Part shown: positions 9,677 to 21,193 of the stretch, piece after piece
How positions within the stretch are numbered: position 1 is the first letter of the stretch
Layout: the number at the start of each line of letters is the position of its first letter
Assembly: GCF_900110775.1 (NCBI RefSeq)
Contig: NZ_FOEP01000006.1
Coordinates: 172,871 to 236,870, forward strand
Length of the DNA stretch: 64,000 nucleotides
DNA from: Thalassovita taeanensis
GTDB taxonomy: Bacteria > Pseudomonadota > Alphaproteobacteria > Rhodobacterales > Rhodobacteraceae
Reading direction: 5' to 3'
Notes under the pieces: generated by a model
What the model was told of the DNA's origin: nothing
What the model saw: only the letters and a program-made list of their open reading frames with translations
Database searches by the model: none
Position numbers and translations under genes: made by a program

Positions 9677-10717
9677 ATGGCTGATTTCTTTGCAAACACT
9701 TATCTGGGCATGGCGCTGGTCATCATTGGTCAGGTCTTTCTGATCGTGATCCCGCTGCTGGTCGCGCTGGCGTTTCTGATGTATGCCGACCGCAAGATCT
9801 GGGCCGCGGTCCAGATGCGGCGCGGGCCGAACACGGTGGGGGTGTTCGGGCTGCTTCAGAGTTTCGCGGACTTCCTGAAATACATCGTCAAAGAAGTCGT
9901 GTTCCCGGCCGGGGCCGACAAGGTGGTGTTCCTGCTGGCGCCTATGATCAGCCTTGTAATGGCGCTGATCGCCTGGGCGGTGATCCCATTCAACGATGGC
10001 TGGGTGCTGTCGGATATCAACGTGGCGATCCTTTACGTGATGGCGGTATCGTCGCTTGAGGTTTACGGCGTGATCATGGGTGGCTGGGCCTCGAACTCGA
10101 AATACCCGTTCCTTGGCTCGCTTCGCTCTGCGGCGCAGATGATCTCCTATGAGGTGTCGCTGGGGTTGATCATCATCGGCATCATCATCTCGACCGGGTC
10201 GATGAATTTCGGCGACATTGTGCGGGCGCAGGACGGCAACTATGGCCTGTTCAGCTGGTACTGGTTGCCGCACTTCCCGATGCTGTTCTTGTTCTTTATC
10301 AGCGCCTTGGCTGAAACCAACCGCCCGCCGTTCGACCTTCCGGAAGCGGAATCGGAACTGGTGGCCGGGTATCAGGTGGAATACAGCTCGACACCGTTCC
10401 TGCTGTTCATGATCGGCGAACTGGTGGCCGTGGTCCTGATGTGCGCGCTGGTGTCGTTGCTGTTCTTTGGCGGCTGGCTGTCGCCGATCCCCGGTCTGCC
10501 CGATGGCATTCTGTGGATGGTGGGCAAGATGCTGTTTGCCTTCTTCATCTTCTCGATGGTGAAGGCCATCACGCCGCGCTACCGCTATGATCAGCTGATG
10601 CGGATTGGCTGGAAAGTGTTCCTGCCGATGTCGCTGGGCTGGGTTGTTCTGGTGGCGTTCCTTGCAAAATTTGGAGCCTTCGGCGGGGCCTATGCCCGCT
10701 GGGCGATTGGAGGCTGA
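9677..10717 (+). CDS. nuoH: NADH-quinone oxidoreductase subunit H
   Basis: Membrane subunit that joins the two arms of complex I and shapes the quinone chamber; 346 residues with about eight transmembrane helices. Signature segments include [33 protein letters not shown] sequence after the first helix and [29 protein letters not shown] near the middle. Preceded by GAGGACCT. Followed at one-base spacing by nuoI. Confidence 0.97.
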   Translation: MADFFANTYLGMALVIIGQVFLIVIPLLVALAFLMYADRKIWAAVQMRRGPNTVGVFGLLQSFADFLKYIVKEVVFPAGADKVVFLLAPMISLVMALIAWAVIPFNDGWVLSDINVAILYVMAVSSLEVYGVIMGGWASNSKYPFLGSLRSAAQMISYEVSLGLIIIGIIISTGSMNFGDIVRAQDGNYGLFSWYWLPHFPMLFLFFISALAETNRPPFDLPEAESELVAGYQVEYSSTPFLLFMIGELVAVVLMCALVSLLFFGGWLSPIPGLPDGILWMVGKMLFAFFIFSMVKAITPRYRYDQLMRIGWKVFLPMSLGWVVLVAFLAKFGAFGGAYARWAIGG

Positions 10718-10718
10718 T

Positions 10719-11213
10719 ATGACGCAGATCGATTATAGGCGCGCGGCCAAGTATTTCCTGCTGGCGGACTTCGTCAAAGGGTTCGGGTTGGGGCTGAAGT
10801 ACTTCTTTGCCCCCAAGGCGACGCTGAACTATCCGCACGAAAAAGGCCCGCTGAGCCCGCGGTTCCGGGGCGAGCATGCGCTGCGCCGCTATCCCAATGG
10901 CGAAGAGCGCTGCATTGCGTGCAAGCTGTGCGAAGCGGTTTGCCCGGCGCAGGCGATTACGATCGATGCCGAGCCCCGCGATGACGGCAGCCGCCGCACC
11001 ACGCGGTATGACATCGATATGACCAAGTGCATCTACTGCGGTTTCTGTCAGGAAGCCTGCCCGGTGGATGCGATCGTGGAGGGGCCAAATTTCGAATTCG
11101 CCACCGAGACCCGCGAAGAGCTGTTCTATGACAAGGACAAGTTGTTGGCGAATGGGGACCGTTGGGAAGCCGAGATTGCCCGGAACCTGGAAATGGATGC
11201 GCCCTACAGATGA
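10719..11213 (+). CDS. nuoI: NADH-quinone oxidoreductase subunit I
   Basis: TYKY-type subunit with two [4Fe-4S] clusters, N6a and N6b: [12 protein letters not shown] at about residues 64-75 and [12 protein letters not shown] at about residues 103-114. 164 residues. ATG 10719 is supported by TTGGAGG (10707-10713), five bases upstream inside the end of nuoH. The stop overlaps the start of the next gene. Confidence 0.97.
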   Translation: MTQIDYRRAAKYFLLADFVKGFGLGLKYFFAPKATLNYPHEKGPLSPRFRGEHALRRYPNGEERCIACKLCEAVCPAQAITIDAEPRDDGSRRTTRYDIDMTKCIYCGFCQEACPVDAIVEGPNFEFATETREELFYDKDKLLANGDRWEAEIARNLEMDAPYR

Positions 11214-11617
11214 GTGATTCAACAAACCCGTTCGAGATGATGATGGCGCAGGCACAGGCGATGGCGAAAGCCATGAACCCGGCCTTGGAATCGTTTTCGC
11301 CGAAAGGGTTTGAATCGCTTTGGCCGACCATGCCGAAGGAATTCATGGAATTCGCTTTTGGCAAGGGGATCAGCAAGGACGGGCTGGATGCCAAGACCCG
11401 GCTGTTGCTGACGCTGGCCGGGCTGACCATGCAGGGCGCGCAGAATGACACGGGGCTGCGGATGACGGTGCGCCACGCACTGGAAGCCGGGGCCACAAAA
11501 AGTGAAATCGCCGAGACCATCGCACAGATGTCGATGTTCGCCGGTATACCCGCCATGACACGCGCGATGGAAATTGCGCGCGATGTGATGGGCGACAAAG
11601 AGGACAAAGAGACATGA
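11210..11617 (+). CDS. carboxymuconolactone decarboxylase (AhpD-like) family protein
   Basis: 135 residues. Residues about 40-130 match the all-helical CMD/AhpD fold: [52 protein letters not shown]. The CxxC redox pair that defines peroxidase-active AhpD is absent (no cysteine at all), so a peroxidase role is unlikely; it is nearer the 4-carboxymuconolactone decarboxylase branch or a structural relative. It overlaps nuoI and nuoJ by four bases each, so it is a fixed member of the operon. Role in complex I unknown. Confidence 0.85.
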   Translation: MSDSTNPFEMMMAQAQAMAKAMNPALESFSPKGFESLWPTMPKEFMEFAFGKGISKDGLDAKTRLLLTLAGLTMQGAQNDTGLRMTVRHALEAGATKSEIAETIAQMSMFAGIPAMTRAMEIARDVMGDKEDKET

Positions 11618-12222
11618 CGATTGCAGCGCTGGCATTCTATCTGTTCGCGATCTGCGCCATTGCGGGCGGGCTGTTCACCGTGATCAGCCGCAACCCGGTG
11701 CATTCGGTGCTGTGGCTGATCCTGGCCTTCCTGTCTGCGGCGGGGTTGTTCGTGCTGCTGGGGGCGGAATTCGTCGCGATGCTGCTGATCATCGTCTATG
11801 TCGGCGCGGTCGCGGTGTTGTTCCTGTTTGTGGTGATGATGCTGGACATCGACTTTGCCGAGCTGAAGGCGGAGATGGCGAAATACATGCCGCTGGCCTT
11901 GTTGATCGCCGTGGTTCTGCTGATGCAGTTCGGGATCGCCTTTGGCGCCTGGACCGAGGCCGAGGGGGCGCAGGCCGCCCGCGCCGCCGTTGCGCCTGAG
12001 GGGATCAGCAACACCGCCGCGATCGGGATGCTGGTGTACGACAAGTACTTCCTGCTGTTCCAGCTGGCGGGTCTGATCCTGCTGGTGGCGATGATTGGCG
12101 CGATTGTGCTGACGCTGCGCCATCGCAAGGACGTCAAGCGGCAGAACGTGCTGCACCAGATGTGGCGCGATCCGGCACAGGCGATGGAACTTAAGGACGT
12201 GAAACCGGGGCAGGGGCTGTGA
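11614..12222 (+). CDS. nuoJ: NADH-quinone oxidoreductase subunit J
   Basis: Membrane subunit of complex I, 202 residues and five hydrophobic helices. [55 protein letters not shown] sequence is the family core, including the pi-bulge helix region. Overlaps the CMD-like gene by four bases. About 90 bases separate it from nuoK; these contain no gene and only the nuoK ribosome-binding site GAGGGACAG. Confidence 0.96.
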   Translation: MTIAALAFYLFAICAIAGGLFTVISRNPVHSVLWLILAFLSAAGLFVLLGAEFVAMLLIIVYVGAVAVLFLFVVMMLDIDFAELKAEMAKYMPLALLIAVVLLMQFGIAFGAWTEAEGAQAARAAVAPEGISNTAAIGMLVYDKYFLLFQLAGLILLVAMIGAIVLTLRHRKDVKRQNVLHQMWRDPAQAMELKDVKPGQGL

Positions 12223-12313
12223 GGCAGCTTGAGTTGCGGGCAACCGATAAGACCGTCTTCACCTGCCGGGTGATGGGGCGGACGCGAAACGAAAAAGAAA
12301 ACCGAGGGACAGA

Positions 12314-12619
12314 ATGATCGGAATTGAACATTACCTGACAGTGGCGGCGACGCTGTTTGTCATCGGCATCTTCGGTCTCTTCCTGAACCGGAAGAACGTG
12401 ATCATTCTGCTGATGTCGATCGAGCTGATGCTGTTGGCAGTGAATATCAACCTTGTGGCGTTTTCGAGCTTCCTTGGCGATCTGGTCGGGCAGGTGTTTA
12501 CCCTGTTCGTGCTGACGGTTGCCGCGGCTGAGGCTGCGATCGGCCTGGCCATTCTGGTCAGTTTCTTCCGCAACCGCGGCACGATCGCGGTGGAAGATGT
12601 CAACGTGATGAAAGGCTGA
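12314..12619 (+). CDS. nuoK: NADH-quinone oxidoreductase subunit K
   Basis: Small membrane subunit of complex I, 101 residues with three transmembrane helices. The two buried glutamates needed for proton transfer are visible in [10 protein letters not shown] (helix 2) and [12 protein letters not shown] (helix 3). Length is exactly as expected. nuoL follows after five bases. Confidence 0.97.
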   Translation: MIGIEHYLTVAATLFVIGIFGLFLNRKNVIILLMSIELMLLAVNINLVAFSSFLGDLVGQVFTLFVLTVAAAEAAIGLAILVSFFRNRGTIAVEDVNVMKG

Positions 12620-12624
12620 GCCTG

Positions 12625-14787
12625 ATGGAAACGATTATCCTTTTCGCGCCTCTGGTCGGGGCGATCATTGGCGGGTTTGGCTGGCGATTTATCGGCGAGC
12701 AGGCGGCGCAGTATGTGACCACCGGGTTGCTGTTTCTGGCCTGTCTGCTGTCCTGGATCGTGTTTCTGGGGCTGGACGCCGAGCATGTTAAACACATCCA
12801 GATCCTGCGCTGGATCGAAAGCGGCAGCCTGAGTGCCGACTGGTCGATCCGGGTGGACCGACTGACGGCGATCATGCTGATCGTGGTCACGACGGTGTCG
12901 GCCTTGGTGCATATGTATTCGCTGGGCTACATGGCGCATGACGACAACTGGAAAACGGGCGAGCATTACAAGGCACGCTTCTTTGCCTATCTGTCGTTCT
13001 TTACCTTTGCGATGCTGGCGCTGGTGACCTCGGACAATCTGGTTCAGATGTTCTTTGGTTGGGAAGGCGTGGGCGTGGCCTCGTATCTGCTGATCGGGTT
13101 CTATTACCGCAAGCCGAGCGCCAACGCGGCGGCGATGAAGGCGTTTGTGGTCAACCGGGTCGGGGACTTCGGCTTTGCGCTGGGGATTTTCGGGCTGTTT
13201 TATCTGACCGACAGCATCAAGTTTGACGATATCTTTGCAGCAGCGCCAGAATTGGCCGAGACGCAGTTGCACTTCCTGTGGACGGACTGGAATGCGGCCA
13301 ACCTGCTGGCGGTGCTGTTGTTCATCGGCGCGATGGGTAAATCGGCGCAGTTGTTCCTGCACACATGGTTGCCAGATGCGATGGAAGGCCCGACACCGGT
13401 GTCAGCTCTGATCCACGCGGCCACGATGGTCACGGCAGGTGTGTTCCTGGTGTGCCGGATGTCGCCGCTGATGGAATACGCACCCGAAGCGACGGCGTTC
13501 ATCACTTTCCTTGGGGCGACCACGGCGTTTGTGGCGGCCACGATCGGGTTGGTGCAGAACGATATCAAACGGGTGATCGCCTATTCGACGATGTCGCAGC
13601 TGGGCTATATGTTCGTGGCGGCGGGTGTTGGCGTTTACGGCGTGGCGATGTTCCACCTGCTGACCCACGCATTCTTCAAGGCGATGCTGTTCCTTGGGGC
13701 CGGTTCCGTGATCCACGGGATGCATCACGAACAGGATATGCGCAATTACGGCGGGCTGCGCACCAAGCTGCCCTATACGTTCTGGGCAATGATGATCGGC
13801 ACGCTGGCGATAACCGGGGTGGGCATTCCGCTGACCGGGTGGATCGGCTTTGCTGGCTTTGTATCGAAGGACGCGATCATCGAGAGCGCCTGGGCGGGCA
13901 CCAACGGCGGCTATGCCTTCTGGATGTTGGTGATTGCGGCGCTGTTCACCTCGTTCTACTCGTGGCGGCTGATGTTCATGACCTTCTATGGCAAGGCGCG
14001 CGGCGACAAGCACACACATGAGCACGCGCACGAAAGCCCGATGGTCATGCTGATCCCGCTGGGCGTTCTGGCGCTTGGGGCGGTGTTCTCGGGGATGCTG
14101 TGGTACAACAGCTTCTTTGGCGATCATAACAAGGTAAACGAGTTCTTCGGCATTCCGATGCACACGGCCGAGGCGGCAGCGGGGCATGGCGAAGAAGTCA
14201 CGGCCCACGCCACCGAGGCGACCACCGGTCAGGCTGAAACCGCACCTGCGGCACATGGGGATGACACTGCGCATACTGCTGCCACCGATGACACTGCGCA
14301 CGCTGCGGTCACCGAGGCAGAGCATGGGATGGCGCCGCAAGGGGCGATCTTCATGGGGCCGGACAATCACGTGATGGACGACGCGCACCATTCGCCGGTC
14401 TGGGTCAAGCTTAGCCCGTTCATCGCGATGGTCATCGGCTTCGTCACGGCCTATTGGTTCTATATCGTCAATCCGGCGCTGCCCAAGCGGTTGGCCGAGG
14501 TGCAGCGGCCGCTGTATCTGTTCCTGCTGAACAAGTGGTATTTCGACGAGATTTACGACGTGCTGTTCGTGCGCTCGGCCAAGGCCATTGGTCGTTTCCT
14601 GTGGAAGCGCGGCGATGGGAACATTATTGACGGCACGATCAATGGCGTGGCGATGGGGATCATCCCCTTCTTCACCCGGCTCGCCGGGCGCGCTCAGACT
14701 GGATACATCTTTACCTATGCCTTCGCCATGGTGATCGGGATCGCCGTTCTGGTGACTTGGATGACGCTCACCGGAGGGGCGGAATAA
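12625..14787 (+). CDS. nuoL: NADH-quinone oxidoreductase subunit L
   Basis: Antiporter-like proton-pumping subunit of complex I, 720 residues, longer than E. coli NuoL (613). Conserved features are the [15 protein letters not shown] segment with its glutamate, the [34 protein letters not shown] segment with its lysine, and the C-terminal amphipathic helix region. The extra length is mainly an insert at about residues 505-580 that is rich in His, Ala, Thr and Glu with repeated DTAH units. Overlaps nuoM by one base. Confidence 0.96.
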   Translation: METIILFAPLVGAIIGGFGWRFIGEQAAQYVTTGLLFLACLLSWIVFLGLDAEHVKHIQILRWIESGSLSADWSIRVDRLTAIMLIVVTTVSALVHMYSLGYMAHDDNWKTGEHYKARFFAYLSFFTFAMLALVTSDNLVQMFFGWEGVGVASYLLIGFYYRKPSANAAAMKAFVVNRVGDFGFALGIFGLFYLTDSIKFDDIFAAAPELAETQLHFLWTDWNAANLLAVLLFIGAMGKSAQLFLHTWLPDAMEGPTPVSALIHAATMVTAGVFLVCRMSPLMEYAPEATAFITFLGATTAFVAATIGLVQNDIKRVIAYSTMSQLGYMFVAAGVGVYGVAMFHLLTHAFFKAMLFLGAGSVIHGMHHEQDMRNYGGLRTKLPYTFWAMMIGTLAITGVGIPLTGWIGFAGFVSKDAIIESAWAGTNGGYAFWMLVIAALFTSFYSWRLMFMTFYGKARGDKHTHEHAHESPMVMLIPLGVLALGAVFSGMLWYNSFFGDHNKVNEFFGIPMHTAEAAAGHGEEVTAHATEATTGQAETAPAAHGDDTAHTAATDDTAHAAVTEAEHGMAPQGAIFMGPDNHVMDDAHHSPVWVKLSPFIAMVIGFVTAYWFYIVNPALPKRLAEVQRPLYLFLLNKWYFDEIYDVLFVRSAKAIGRFLWKRGDGNIIDGTINGVAMGIIPFFTRLAGRAQTGYIFTYAFAMVIGIAVLVTWMTLTGGAE

Positions 14788-16331
14788 TGGATAACCTTCT
14801 TTCCATCGTCACCTTCATTCCTGCGCTGGCGGCGGCCATTCTGGCCATCTTCCTGCGCGGTGAAGATGCCGCGGCGCAGCGCAATGCCAAATGGCTGGCG
14901 CTGATTGCGACTTCGGTCACGTTCCTGATTTCGCTGTTCATTCTGGCCGAGTTCGACCCATCCAACACCGGGTTTCAGTATGTCGAAGAGGCCGATTGGC
15001 TGCTGGGCATGAAATACAAGATGGGCGTGGACGGGATTTCGGTTCTGTTTGTCATGCTGACCACCTTCATGATGCCGCTGGTGATTGCGGCCTCGTGGAA
15101 AGTGGACAGCCGCGTCAAGGAATACATGATCGCCTTCCTGCTGCTGGAAACGCTGATGCTGGGCGTGTTCATGGCGCTGGATCTGGTGCTGTTCTATCTG
15201 TTCTTCGAGGCCGGTCTGATCCCGATGTTCCTGATCATCGGCATCTGGGGCGGCAAGAACCGGATTTACGCGTCGTTCAAGTTCTTCCTTTATACGCTGC
15301 TGGGATCGGTTCTGATGCTGGTCGCGATTGTGGCGATGTTCGCGGATGCGGGCACGACCGATATTCCGACGCTGATGACGCATGTGTTCGATAGCGAAAG
15401 CTTCAGCGTGCTGGGCATTCACGTGGTCGGCGGGATGCAGACGCTGATGTTCCTGGCGTTCTTTGCCAGCTTCGCGGTCAAGATGCCGATGTGGCCGGTG
15501 CACACCTGGTTGCCGGATGCGCACGTGCAGGCGCCGACGGCCGGTTCGGTGGTTCTGGCGGCGATCCTGCTGAAAATGGGGGGCTATGGCTTCTTGCGGT
15601 TCAGCCTGCCGATGTTCCCGGTGGGGGCGGATGTTCTGACGCCGCTGGTGCTGTGGATGTCGGCGATTGCGATTGTTTATACCTCGCTGGTGGCGCTGGT
15701 GCAGGACGACATGAAAAAGCTGATCGCTTATTCGTCGGTTGCCCATATGGGGTATGTGACGATGGGGATCTTTGCTGCTAACCAGCAGGGGATCGACGGC
15801 GCGATTTTCCAGATGCTGAGCCACGGCTTCATCTCTGGCGCGTTGTTCCTGTGCGTTGGCGTGATCTATGACCGGATGCACACCCGCGAGATCGATGCCT
15901 ATGGCGGGTTGGTGAACCGGATGCCGGCCTATGCGCTGATCTTCATGTTCTTCACCATGGCCAACGTTGGCCTGCCGGGGACCTCGGGGTTCATCGGCGA
16001 ATTCCTGGTGCTGGTTGGGATTTTCCAGGTCAACACATGGGTCGCCGCCGTGGCTGCCAGTGGCGTGATCCTGTCTGCGGCCTATGCGCTGTGGCTGTAT
16101 CGCCGGGTGGTGTTTGGCGATCTGATCAAGGAAAGCCTGAAGTCGATCACCGACATGACCAGTCGCGAGAAGGCGATTTTTGCGCCGCTGGTGGTGATGA
16201 CCCTGCTGCTGGGTGTCTATCCGGCGCTTATCACCGATATCATCGGCCCCTCGGTTGAGGCGCTGATCCACAACTATGACCTTGCCCTTGCTGACGGATC
16301 ATCCGTCGGCACTGTGGCCGCATCGCATTAA
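14787..16331 (+). CDS. nuoM: NADH-quinone oxidoreductase subunit M
   Basis: Second antiporter-like subunit of complex I, 514 residues. [18 protein letters not shown] and [19 protein letters not shown] with the channel residues are intact. ATG 14787 overlaps the nuoL stop and has GGAGGGG seven or so bases upstream; an earlier in-frame ATG at 14757 would run through the nuoL end and is not favoured. Confidence 0.96.
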   Translation: MDNLLSIVTFIPALAAAILAIFLRGEDAAAQRNAKWLALIATSVTFLISLFILAEFDPSNTGFQYVEEADWLLGMKYKMGVDGISVLFVMLTTFMMPLVIAASWKVDSRVKEYMIAFLLLETLMLGVFMALDLVLFYLFFEAGLIPMFLIIGIWGGKNRIYASFKFFLYTLLGSVLMLVAIVAMFADAGTTDIPTLMTHVFDSESFSVLGIHVVGGMQTLMFLAFFASFAVKMPMWPVHTWLPDAHVQAPTAGSVVLAAILLKMGGYGFLRFSLPMFPVGADVLTPLVLWMSAIAIVYTSLVALVQDDMKKLIAYSSVAHMGYVTMGIFAANQQGIDGAIFQMLSHGFISGALFLCVGVIYDRMHTREIDAYGGLVNRMPAYALIFMFFTMANVGLPGTSGFIGEFLVLVGIFQVNTWVAAVAASGVILSAAYALWLYRRVVFGDLIKESLKSITDMTSREKAIFAPLVVMTLLLGVYPALITDIIGPSVEALIHNYDLALADGSSVGTVAASH

Positions 16332-16346
16332 CGGGGGCCCTGAGAG

Positions 16347-17786
16347 ATGATCCAGGCTGATCTGAATATTATCCTGCCGGAGATCCTGCTGTCGGTCTAT
16401 GCGCTGCTGGCTTTGGTGGTTGCGGTTTATACTGGCAAGGACAAGGTGGCCGGGGTGCTGACCTGGGCCACGGCGCTGGTTTTTGCCCTGCTGGCGGTCT
16501 GGATCGGGTTGACCGGCGAAGGCACGCAGGTCGCCTTTGGCGGCATGTTCAACGATGACGGATTTGCGCGGTTTGCCAAAGTCACAATCCTGCTGAGTGC
16601 GGCCGTGGTTCTGGGAATGAGCCAGGAGTATATGGCGCGTCGCGGGCTGCTGCGGTTTGAATATCCGGTGCTGGTGGCGCTGGCGGTTGTCGGCATGATG
16701 GTGATGGTGTCAGCGGGCGATCTGATGGCGCTGTATATGGGGCTGGAGTTGCAGTCGCTGGCGCTTTATGTCGTGGCGTCGCTGCGTCGTGACAGTGTGA
16801 AATCGACCGAGGCCGGTCTGAAGTATTTCGTTCTGGGCGCGCTGAGCTCGGGCTTGCTGCTGTATGGCGCGTCGCTGACCTATGGGTTTGCGGGCACGAC
16901 GCTGTTTAGCGGGATCATCACGGCGGCGAGTGGCGGTCATGCGTCGCTGGGACTGTTGTTCGGTCTGGTGTTCGTGGTGGCTGGGCTGGCGTTCAAGGTT
17001 TCGGCCGTGCCGTTCCACATGTGGACGCCGGATGTTTACGAAGGCTCGCCCACGCCGATCACCGCGTTTTTCGCCACCGCACCAAAGATGGCGGCGATGG
17101 GTCTGTTTGCCCGCGTGTTGCATGATGCGTTTGGTGGGGTGACGGCCGATTGGCAGCAAGTGCTGGTGGTGATGTCGGTTCTGTCGATGTTCCTGGGCGC
17201 CGTGGCGGCGATCGGGCAGAACAACATCAAACGGCTGATGGCTTACTCGTCGATCGCGCATATGGGATATGCGATGATGGGTCTGGCGGCGGGCACGGTA
17301 TTTGGTGTGCAGGCGATGCTGATCTATATGGCGATCTATGTGACGATGAACGTGGGTACGTTCGCCTTCATCCTGTCGATGGAAAAAGACGGCCAGCCGG
17401 TGACCGATATTTCCGCGCTGAACATGTATGCCAAGCGCGAGCCGGGCAAGGCGCTGGCGATGCTGGTGCTGTTGTTCAGCCTGGCGGGCGTGCCGCCGAT
17501 GGTCGGGTTTTTCGGCAAGTTCTATGTGCTGCGCGCGGCGTATGATGCCGGGCTGGTCTGGTTGGCGGTGCTGGGCGTGATCGCTTCGGTCATCGGGGCG
17601 TTCTACTATCTGCGCATCGTGTACTACATGTACTTCGGCAGCGACGGTGTCGAGCTGGACAAGGGCCGCTCGCCGGTGCTGTGGGGGGTTCTGATGGCCT
17701 CGGCGGCGCTGATGCTTGTGGGGGTTGTCACGCAGTTCGGCGTCGAAGGGGCGGCAGCAGCGGCGGCGGCAACGTTGGTCAACTGA
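16347..17786 (+). CDS. nuoN: NADH-quinone oxidoreductase subunit N
   Basis: Third antiporter-like subunit, 479 residues. [33 protein letters not shown] and [22 protein letters not shown] are family signatures and carry the conserved Glu and Lys. Last gene of the nuo operon; a terminator hairpin lies 24 bases downstream. Confidence 0.97.
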   Translation: MIQADLNIILPEILLSVYALLALVVAVYTGKDKVAGVLTWATALVFALLAVWIGLTGEGTQVAFGGMFNDDGFARFAKVTILLSAAVVLGMSQEYMARRGLLRFEYPVLVALAVVGMMVMVSAGDLMALYMGLELQSLALYVVASLRRDSVKSTEAGLKYFVLGALSSGLLLYGASLTYGFAGTTLFSGIITAASGGHASLGLLFGLVFVVAGLAFKVSAVPFHMWTPDVYEGSPTPITAFFATAPKMAAMGLFARVLHDAFGGVTADWQQVLVVMSVLSMFLGAVAAIGQNNIKRLMAYSSIAHMGYAMMGLAAGTVFGVQAMLIYMAIYVTMNVGTFAFILSMEKDGQPVTDISALNMYAKREPGKALAMLVLLFSLAGVPPMVGFFGKFYVLRAAYDAGLVWLAVLGVIASVIGAFYYLRIVYYMYFGSDGVELDKGRSPVLWGVLMASAALMLVGVVTQFGVEGAAAAAAATLVN

Positions 17787-17809
17787 GCCTTGATCTGACA
17801 GAGAGAAAA

Positions 17810-17844
17810 GCAAAAGTGACGTGCCCCGGTGCGTCACTTTTTGC
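17810..17844 (+). terminator. intrinsic terminator after nuoN
   Basis: GCAAAAGTGACG (17810-17821) pairs with CGTCACTTTTTGC (17832-17844, one extra T), giving a 12-pair stem with a 10-base loop and a T-run on the right arm. It separates the nuo operon from birA. The birA start is 51 bases further on, with its own ribosome-binding site. Confidence 0.75.
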
Positions 17845-17894
17845 GTTCTCGGTATCAGCACAAGCGGTTCGGGCAGGATGAGAAGGACGATAGC

Positions 17895-18644
17895 ATGAGC
17901 GATTGGCCGGTAGGATACGGGCGGCGGGTATTGGCGGAGGTGGACAGCACCAACGCCGAGGCCGCGCGGATTGCGCCAGAGCTGAGCGGACCAGAATGGA
18001 TTCTGGCGCTGAAGCAAACGGCGGGGCGGGGGCGGCGCGGCCGAGCCTGGGCCGATCCGCAGGGCAATTTCGCAGCGACGCTTGTGATGCGTCCGGCAGA
18101 GCCGCTGGACCAGATTGCGCTGCGGTCTTTTGTGGCATCGCTGGCGTTGTTTGATGCGTTTGCAGCGGGCACCGGTCGCGTGGACAGTCTGGCGCTGAAG
18201 TGGCCGAACGATGTGCTGCTGAACGGCGGCAAGGTGGCTGGGATATTGCTGGAAAGCACCGGCGTGGCGGGCAATGCGTCGCATATTGCCATCGGGATCG
18301 GGGTGAACCTGAAACAGGCGCCGGTTGCGGCTGATGTTGAAGGCGGCGCGTTGCGGCCTGTGTCGGTCCTGTCGGAAGCCGGGATCGCGATTGAACCCGA
18401 AGAGTTTCTGGACCTGCTGGCCCCGGCCTATGCCCGGTATGAAGCTCAGTTCCGCAGCTATGGCTTTGCGCCGATCCGCGAATTGTGGTTGTCGCGTGCG
18501 GCGCGGCTGGGCGAAGTGGTGACGGCGCGCACGGTGCGTGATGCGGTTTCGGGTGTGTTTGAGACGGTGGACGAGGCGGGCAACATCGTCTTGTCCACGG
18601 CGCGCGGTCGGGTGACGATCCCGGCGGCGGAAATTTTCTTCTGA
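17895..18644 (+). CDS. birA: biotin--[acetyl-CoA-carboxylase] ligase
   Basis: Attaches biotin to the biotin carboxyl carrier protein through biotinyl-AMP. 249 residues; the catalytic motifs QTAGRGRRGRAW (residues about 48-59) and KWPNDVLLNGGKVAGILLE (about 100-118) are intact. There is no N-terminal helix-turn-helix, so this is the monofunctional form without repressor activity. ATG 17895 has AGAAGGACG upstream. nuoN-birA-coaX-rnj is a common alphaproteobacterial order. Confidence 0.95.
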   Translation: MSDWPVGYGRRVLAEVDSTNAEAARIAPELSGPEWILALKQTAGRGRRGRAWADPQGNFAATLVMRPAEPLDQIALRSFVASLALFDAFAAGTGRVDSLALKWPNDVLLNGGKVAGILLESTGVAGNASHIAIGIGVNLKQAPVAADVEGGALRPVSVLSEAGIAIEPEEFLDLLAPAYARYEAQFRSYGFAPIRELWLSRAARLGEVVTARTVRDAVSGVFETVDEAGNIVLSTARGRVTIPAAEIFF

Positions 18645-18655
18645 CGGGGGACAGG

Positions 18656-19435
18656 ATGCTTCTGACGATCGACTGCGGCAACACGAATACGGTTTTTGCG
18701 ATCTGGAACGGGACACAGTTCTTGTGCACGGTGCGTACGGCGACCGACCATCAGCGCACGGCGGATCAGTATTTTGTCTGGCTGGATGCGCTGATGGTGC
18801 ACCACAAGATCGATATGAATATTGACACGGTGATCATCAGCTCGACCGTGCCGCGCGTGGTGTTCAATCTGCGGGTTCTGGCGGACCGGTATTTTAACTG
18901 TCGTCCGCTGGTGGTGGGCAAGCCGGAATGCCTGCTGCCGCAGGCCCCGCGCGTGGATGAGGGCACAAAGGTTGGACCGGACCGGTTGGCCAACGCTGTC
19001 GGCGCCTATGACCGGCATGGTGGTGACATCGTGGTTGTTGATTTCGGCACCGCCACGAACTTTGACGTTGTGGCCGAAGATGGCGCCTATGTCGGGGGGG
19101 TGATCTCGCCGGGGGTGAACCTGTCGCTGGAGGCCCTGCATCAGGGGGCCGCAGCGCTGCCGCACGTTGATATTTCCCGGCCCGAGACAGTGATTGGGCG
19201 AAATACGGTGGCCTGTATTCAATCTGGCGTCTATTGGGGCTATATAGGCTTGGTAAAGGGCGTGATCGAACGGATCCGCCAGGAATATGAACGCCCGATG
19301 AAAGTGGTCGGCACCGGGGGCCTTGCGCCATTGTTTGCGCAGGGCGAAGACCTGTTTGATACAATCGAAGACGATCTGACAATTCATGGCCTGACGGTCA
19401 TTCACAAATATAACAAGGACCAAGGCAACATATGA
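18656..19435 (+). CDS. coaX: type III pantothenate kinase
   Basis: Phosphorylates pantothenate in the first step of coenzyme A synthesis. 259 residues of the ASKHA fold: the N-terminal phosphate loop LLTIDCGNTNTVFAIW, the DFGTATNFDVV strand with catalytic Asp, and GGVISPGVNLSLEALHQGAAALP. GGGGGACAGG precedes the ATG. Its stop overlaps the rnj start by four bases. Confidence 0.95.
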   Translation: MLLTIDCGNTNTVFAIWNGTQFLCTVRTATDHQRTADQYFVWLDALMVHHKIDMNIDTVIISSTVPRVVFNLRVLADRYFNCRPLVVGKPECLLPQAPRVDEGTKVGPDRLANAVGAYDRHGGDIVVVDFGTATNFDVVAEDGAYVGGVISPGVNLSLEALHQGAAALPHVDISRPETVIGRNTVACIQSGVYWGYIGLVKGVIERIRQEYERPMKVVGTGGLAPLFAQGEDLFDTIEDDLTIHGLTVIHKYNKDQGNI

Positions 19436-21102
19436 GCAGCAAACGCTTGATCTACCTCCCCCTCGGAGGCGCGGGGGAGATCGGCATGAATTGCTATGTC
19501 TACGGATATGGCGAAGAGGGAAAAGAACGGTTGATCCTGGTGGATCTGGGCGTGACCTTCCCCGATATGGACGGCACCCCGGGGGTCGACCTGATTTTGC
19601 CCGATATTTCCTGGCTGGAAGCACGCCGCAATCAGCTGGATGCAATCTTCATCACCCACGCGCACGAAGACCATGTCGGCGCGGTGGGGCACCTGTATGA
19701 AAAGCTGGGTGCGCCGATCTATGCACGGGCCTTCACGGCCAATATTGCGCGCGGCAAGATGGCGGAATACGGGTTCCCCGACAAGGCGGTGAAGGTCGTG
19801 TCGAAATGGCCGGATACCACCAAGGCGGGCCCGTTCACGGTGGGATTCCTGCCGATCTCGCACTCGATCCCGGAAAGCTCGGCTTTGGTGATTGATACGC
19901 CGGACGGGCGTGTGATCCATACCGGCGATTTCAAGTTGGACGAAACCCCGGTCGTGGGTGAAGCTTTTGATCCGGTGCTGTGGGCCGAGGTGGCCAAGCC
20001 CGGCGTCAAGGCATTGGTGTGCGATTCCACCAACATCTTCAGCCCGGTCGCCGGCCGGTCCGAGATCAGCGTCGGGCCTGAGATCGAAAGTCTGGTGGCC
20101 GAGGCCAAGGGCATGGTTGTGGCGACGACATTTGCCAGCAACGTGGCACGCGTCAGGACGCTGGCCGAGGCTGGCGAACGCGCCGGGCGCTCGATCTGCC
20201 TGATGGGGCGGGCGATGCGGCGGATGGTCGAAGCCTCGACCGAGACCGGGGTTCTGACCTCGTTTCCGCGGGTGATCAGCCCGGAGGATGCGCGCGAGCT
20301 GCCACGTGATAACGTGATGCTTCTGGTGACCGGCAGTCAGGGCGAACGTCGCGCGGCGAGCGCGCAGCTGGCCAACGGCAAGTACAATGGGATCACGATG
20401 AAAGAGGGCGATCTGTTCCTGTTTTCATCGAAAACCATTCCGGGCAACGAGCGCGGCGTGATCCGCATCATGAACCAGTTCAGCGAAATGGGCGTGGACG
20501 TGGTGGATGATGCTGGCGGGCGCTATCACGTGTCGGGCCACGCCAACCGGCCCGACATCATTGCGATGCACAAGCTGGTGAAACCGCAGATCGTGGTGCC
20601 GATGCACGGCGAACACCGGCATTTGCGCGAGCATGTGAAGGTGGCGAAAAGCAACAAGTTCCAGTCGATCGTTGCGGTGAACGGCATGATCGTGAACCTG
20701 TCGGGCAACAAGCCCACGGTCGCGGGGTATGTCGAAACCGGGCGGACCTATCTGGATGGGTCGGTGCAGATCGGCGCGATGGACGGGGTTGTGCGCGACC
20801 GGATCAGGATGGCGCTGAACGGGCATGTTCTGGTGACGGTCATCATGGATGAAGCGAACGAGCCGTTGGGCGAGCCGTGGTGCGAATTGCGCGGGCTGGC
20901 AGAAACCGGACGGTCGCGGTCGCCACTGATTGATGTGCTGGAAGAAGATCTGAGCCAGTTCATGGGCCGCGCCGGAGCTCGGACATTGGCCGATGATGAT
21001 AAGCTGGAGGATGGTCTGAGGAAGATCGTGCGCCAGAGTGCACAGACTGAGATTGGCAAGAAACCCGAGGTCACCGTGGTGATCAGCCGGTTGGTTTCCT
21101 AA
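19432..21102 (+). CDS. rnj: ribonuclease J
   Basis: Metallo-beta-lactamase/beta-CASP ribonuclease for RNA processing and turnover, 556 residues. The zinc-binding motif THAHEDHVGA is at about residue 75 and HTGDFKLDE supplies further ligands; the beta-CASP region contains VTGSQGE and SGHANRPD. Alphaproteobacteria commonly use RNase J beside RNase E. Translationally coupled to coaX and followed by a strong terminator. Confidence 0.95.
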   Translation: MSSKRLIYLPLGGAGEIGMNCYVYGYGEEGKERLILVDLGVTFPDMDGTPGVDLILPDISWLEARRNQLDAIFITHAHEDHVGAVGHLYEKLGAPIYARAFTANIARGKMAEYGFPDKAVKVVSKWPDTTKAGPFTVGFLPISHSIPESSALVIDTPDGRVIHTGDFKLDETPVVGEAFDPVLWAEVAKPGVKALVCDSTNIFSPVAGRSEISVGPEIESLVAEAKGMVVATTFASNVARVRTLAEAGERAGRSICLMGRAMRRMVEASTETGVLTSFPRVISPEDARELPRDNVMLLVTGSQGERRAASAQLANGKYNGITMKEGDLFLFSSKTIPGNERGVIRIMNQFSEMGVDVVDDAGGRYHVSGHANRPDIIAMHKLVKPQIVVPMHGEHRHLREHVKVAKSNKFQSIVAVNGMIVNLSGNKPTVAGYVETGRTYLDGSVQIGAMDGVVRDRIRMALNGHVLVTVIMDEANEPLGEPWCELRGLAETGRSRSPLIDVLEEDLSQFMGRAGARTLADDDKLEDGLRKIVRQSAQTEIGKKPEVTVVISRLVS

Positions 21103-21126
21103 CCACCCCTCAGCAAGAGAAACGAG

Positions 21127-21157
21127 AAAACGGCCTGCTTGCGCGGGCCGTTTTTTG
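21127..21157 (+). terminator. intrinsic terminator after rnj
   Basis: AAAACGGCC (21127-21135) pairs with GGCCGTTTT (21146-21154), followed by two more T. A classical rho-independent structure 24 bases after the rnj stop, ending the birA-coaX-rnj transcript. Confidence 0.85.
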
Positions 21158-21193
21158 TTGTGCGGACATGACAATTTTGTTGCGCGGGCATGA

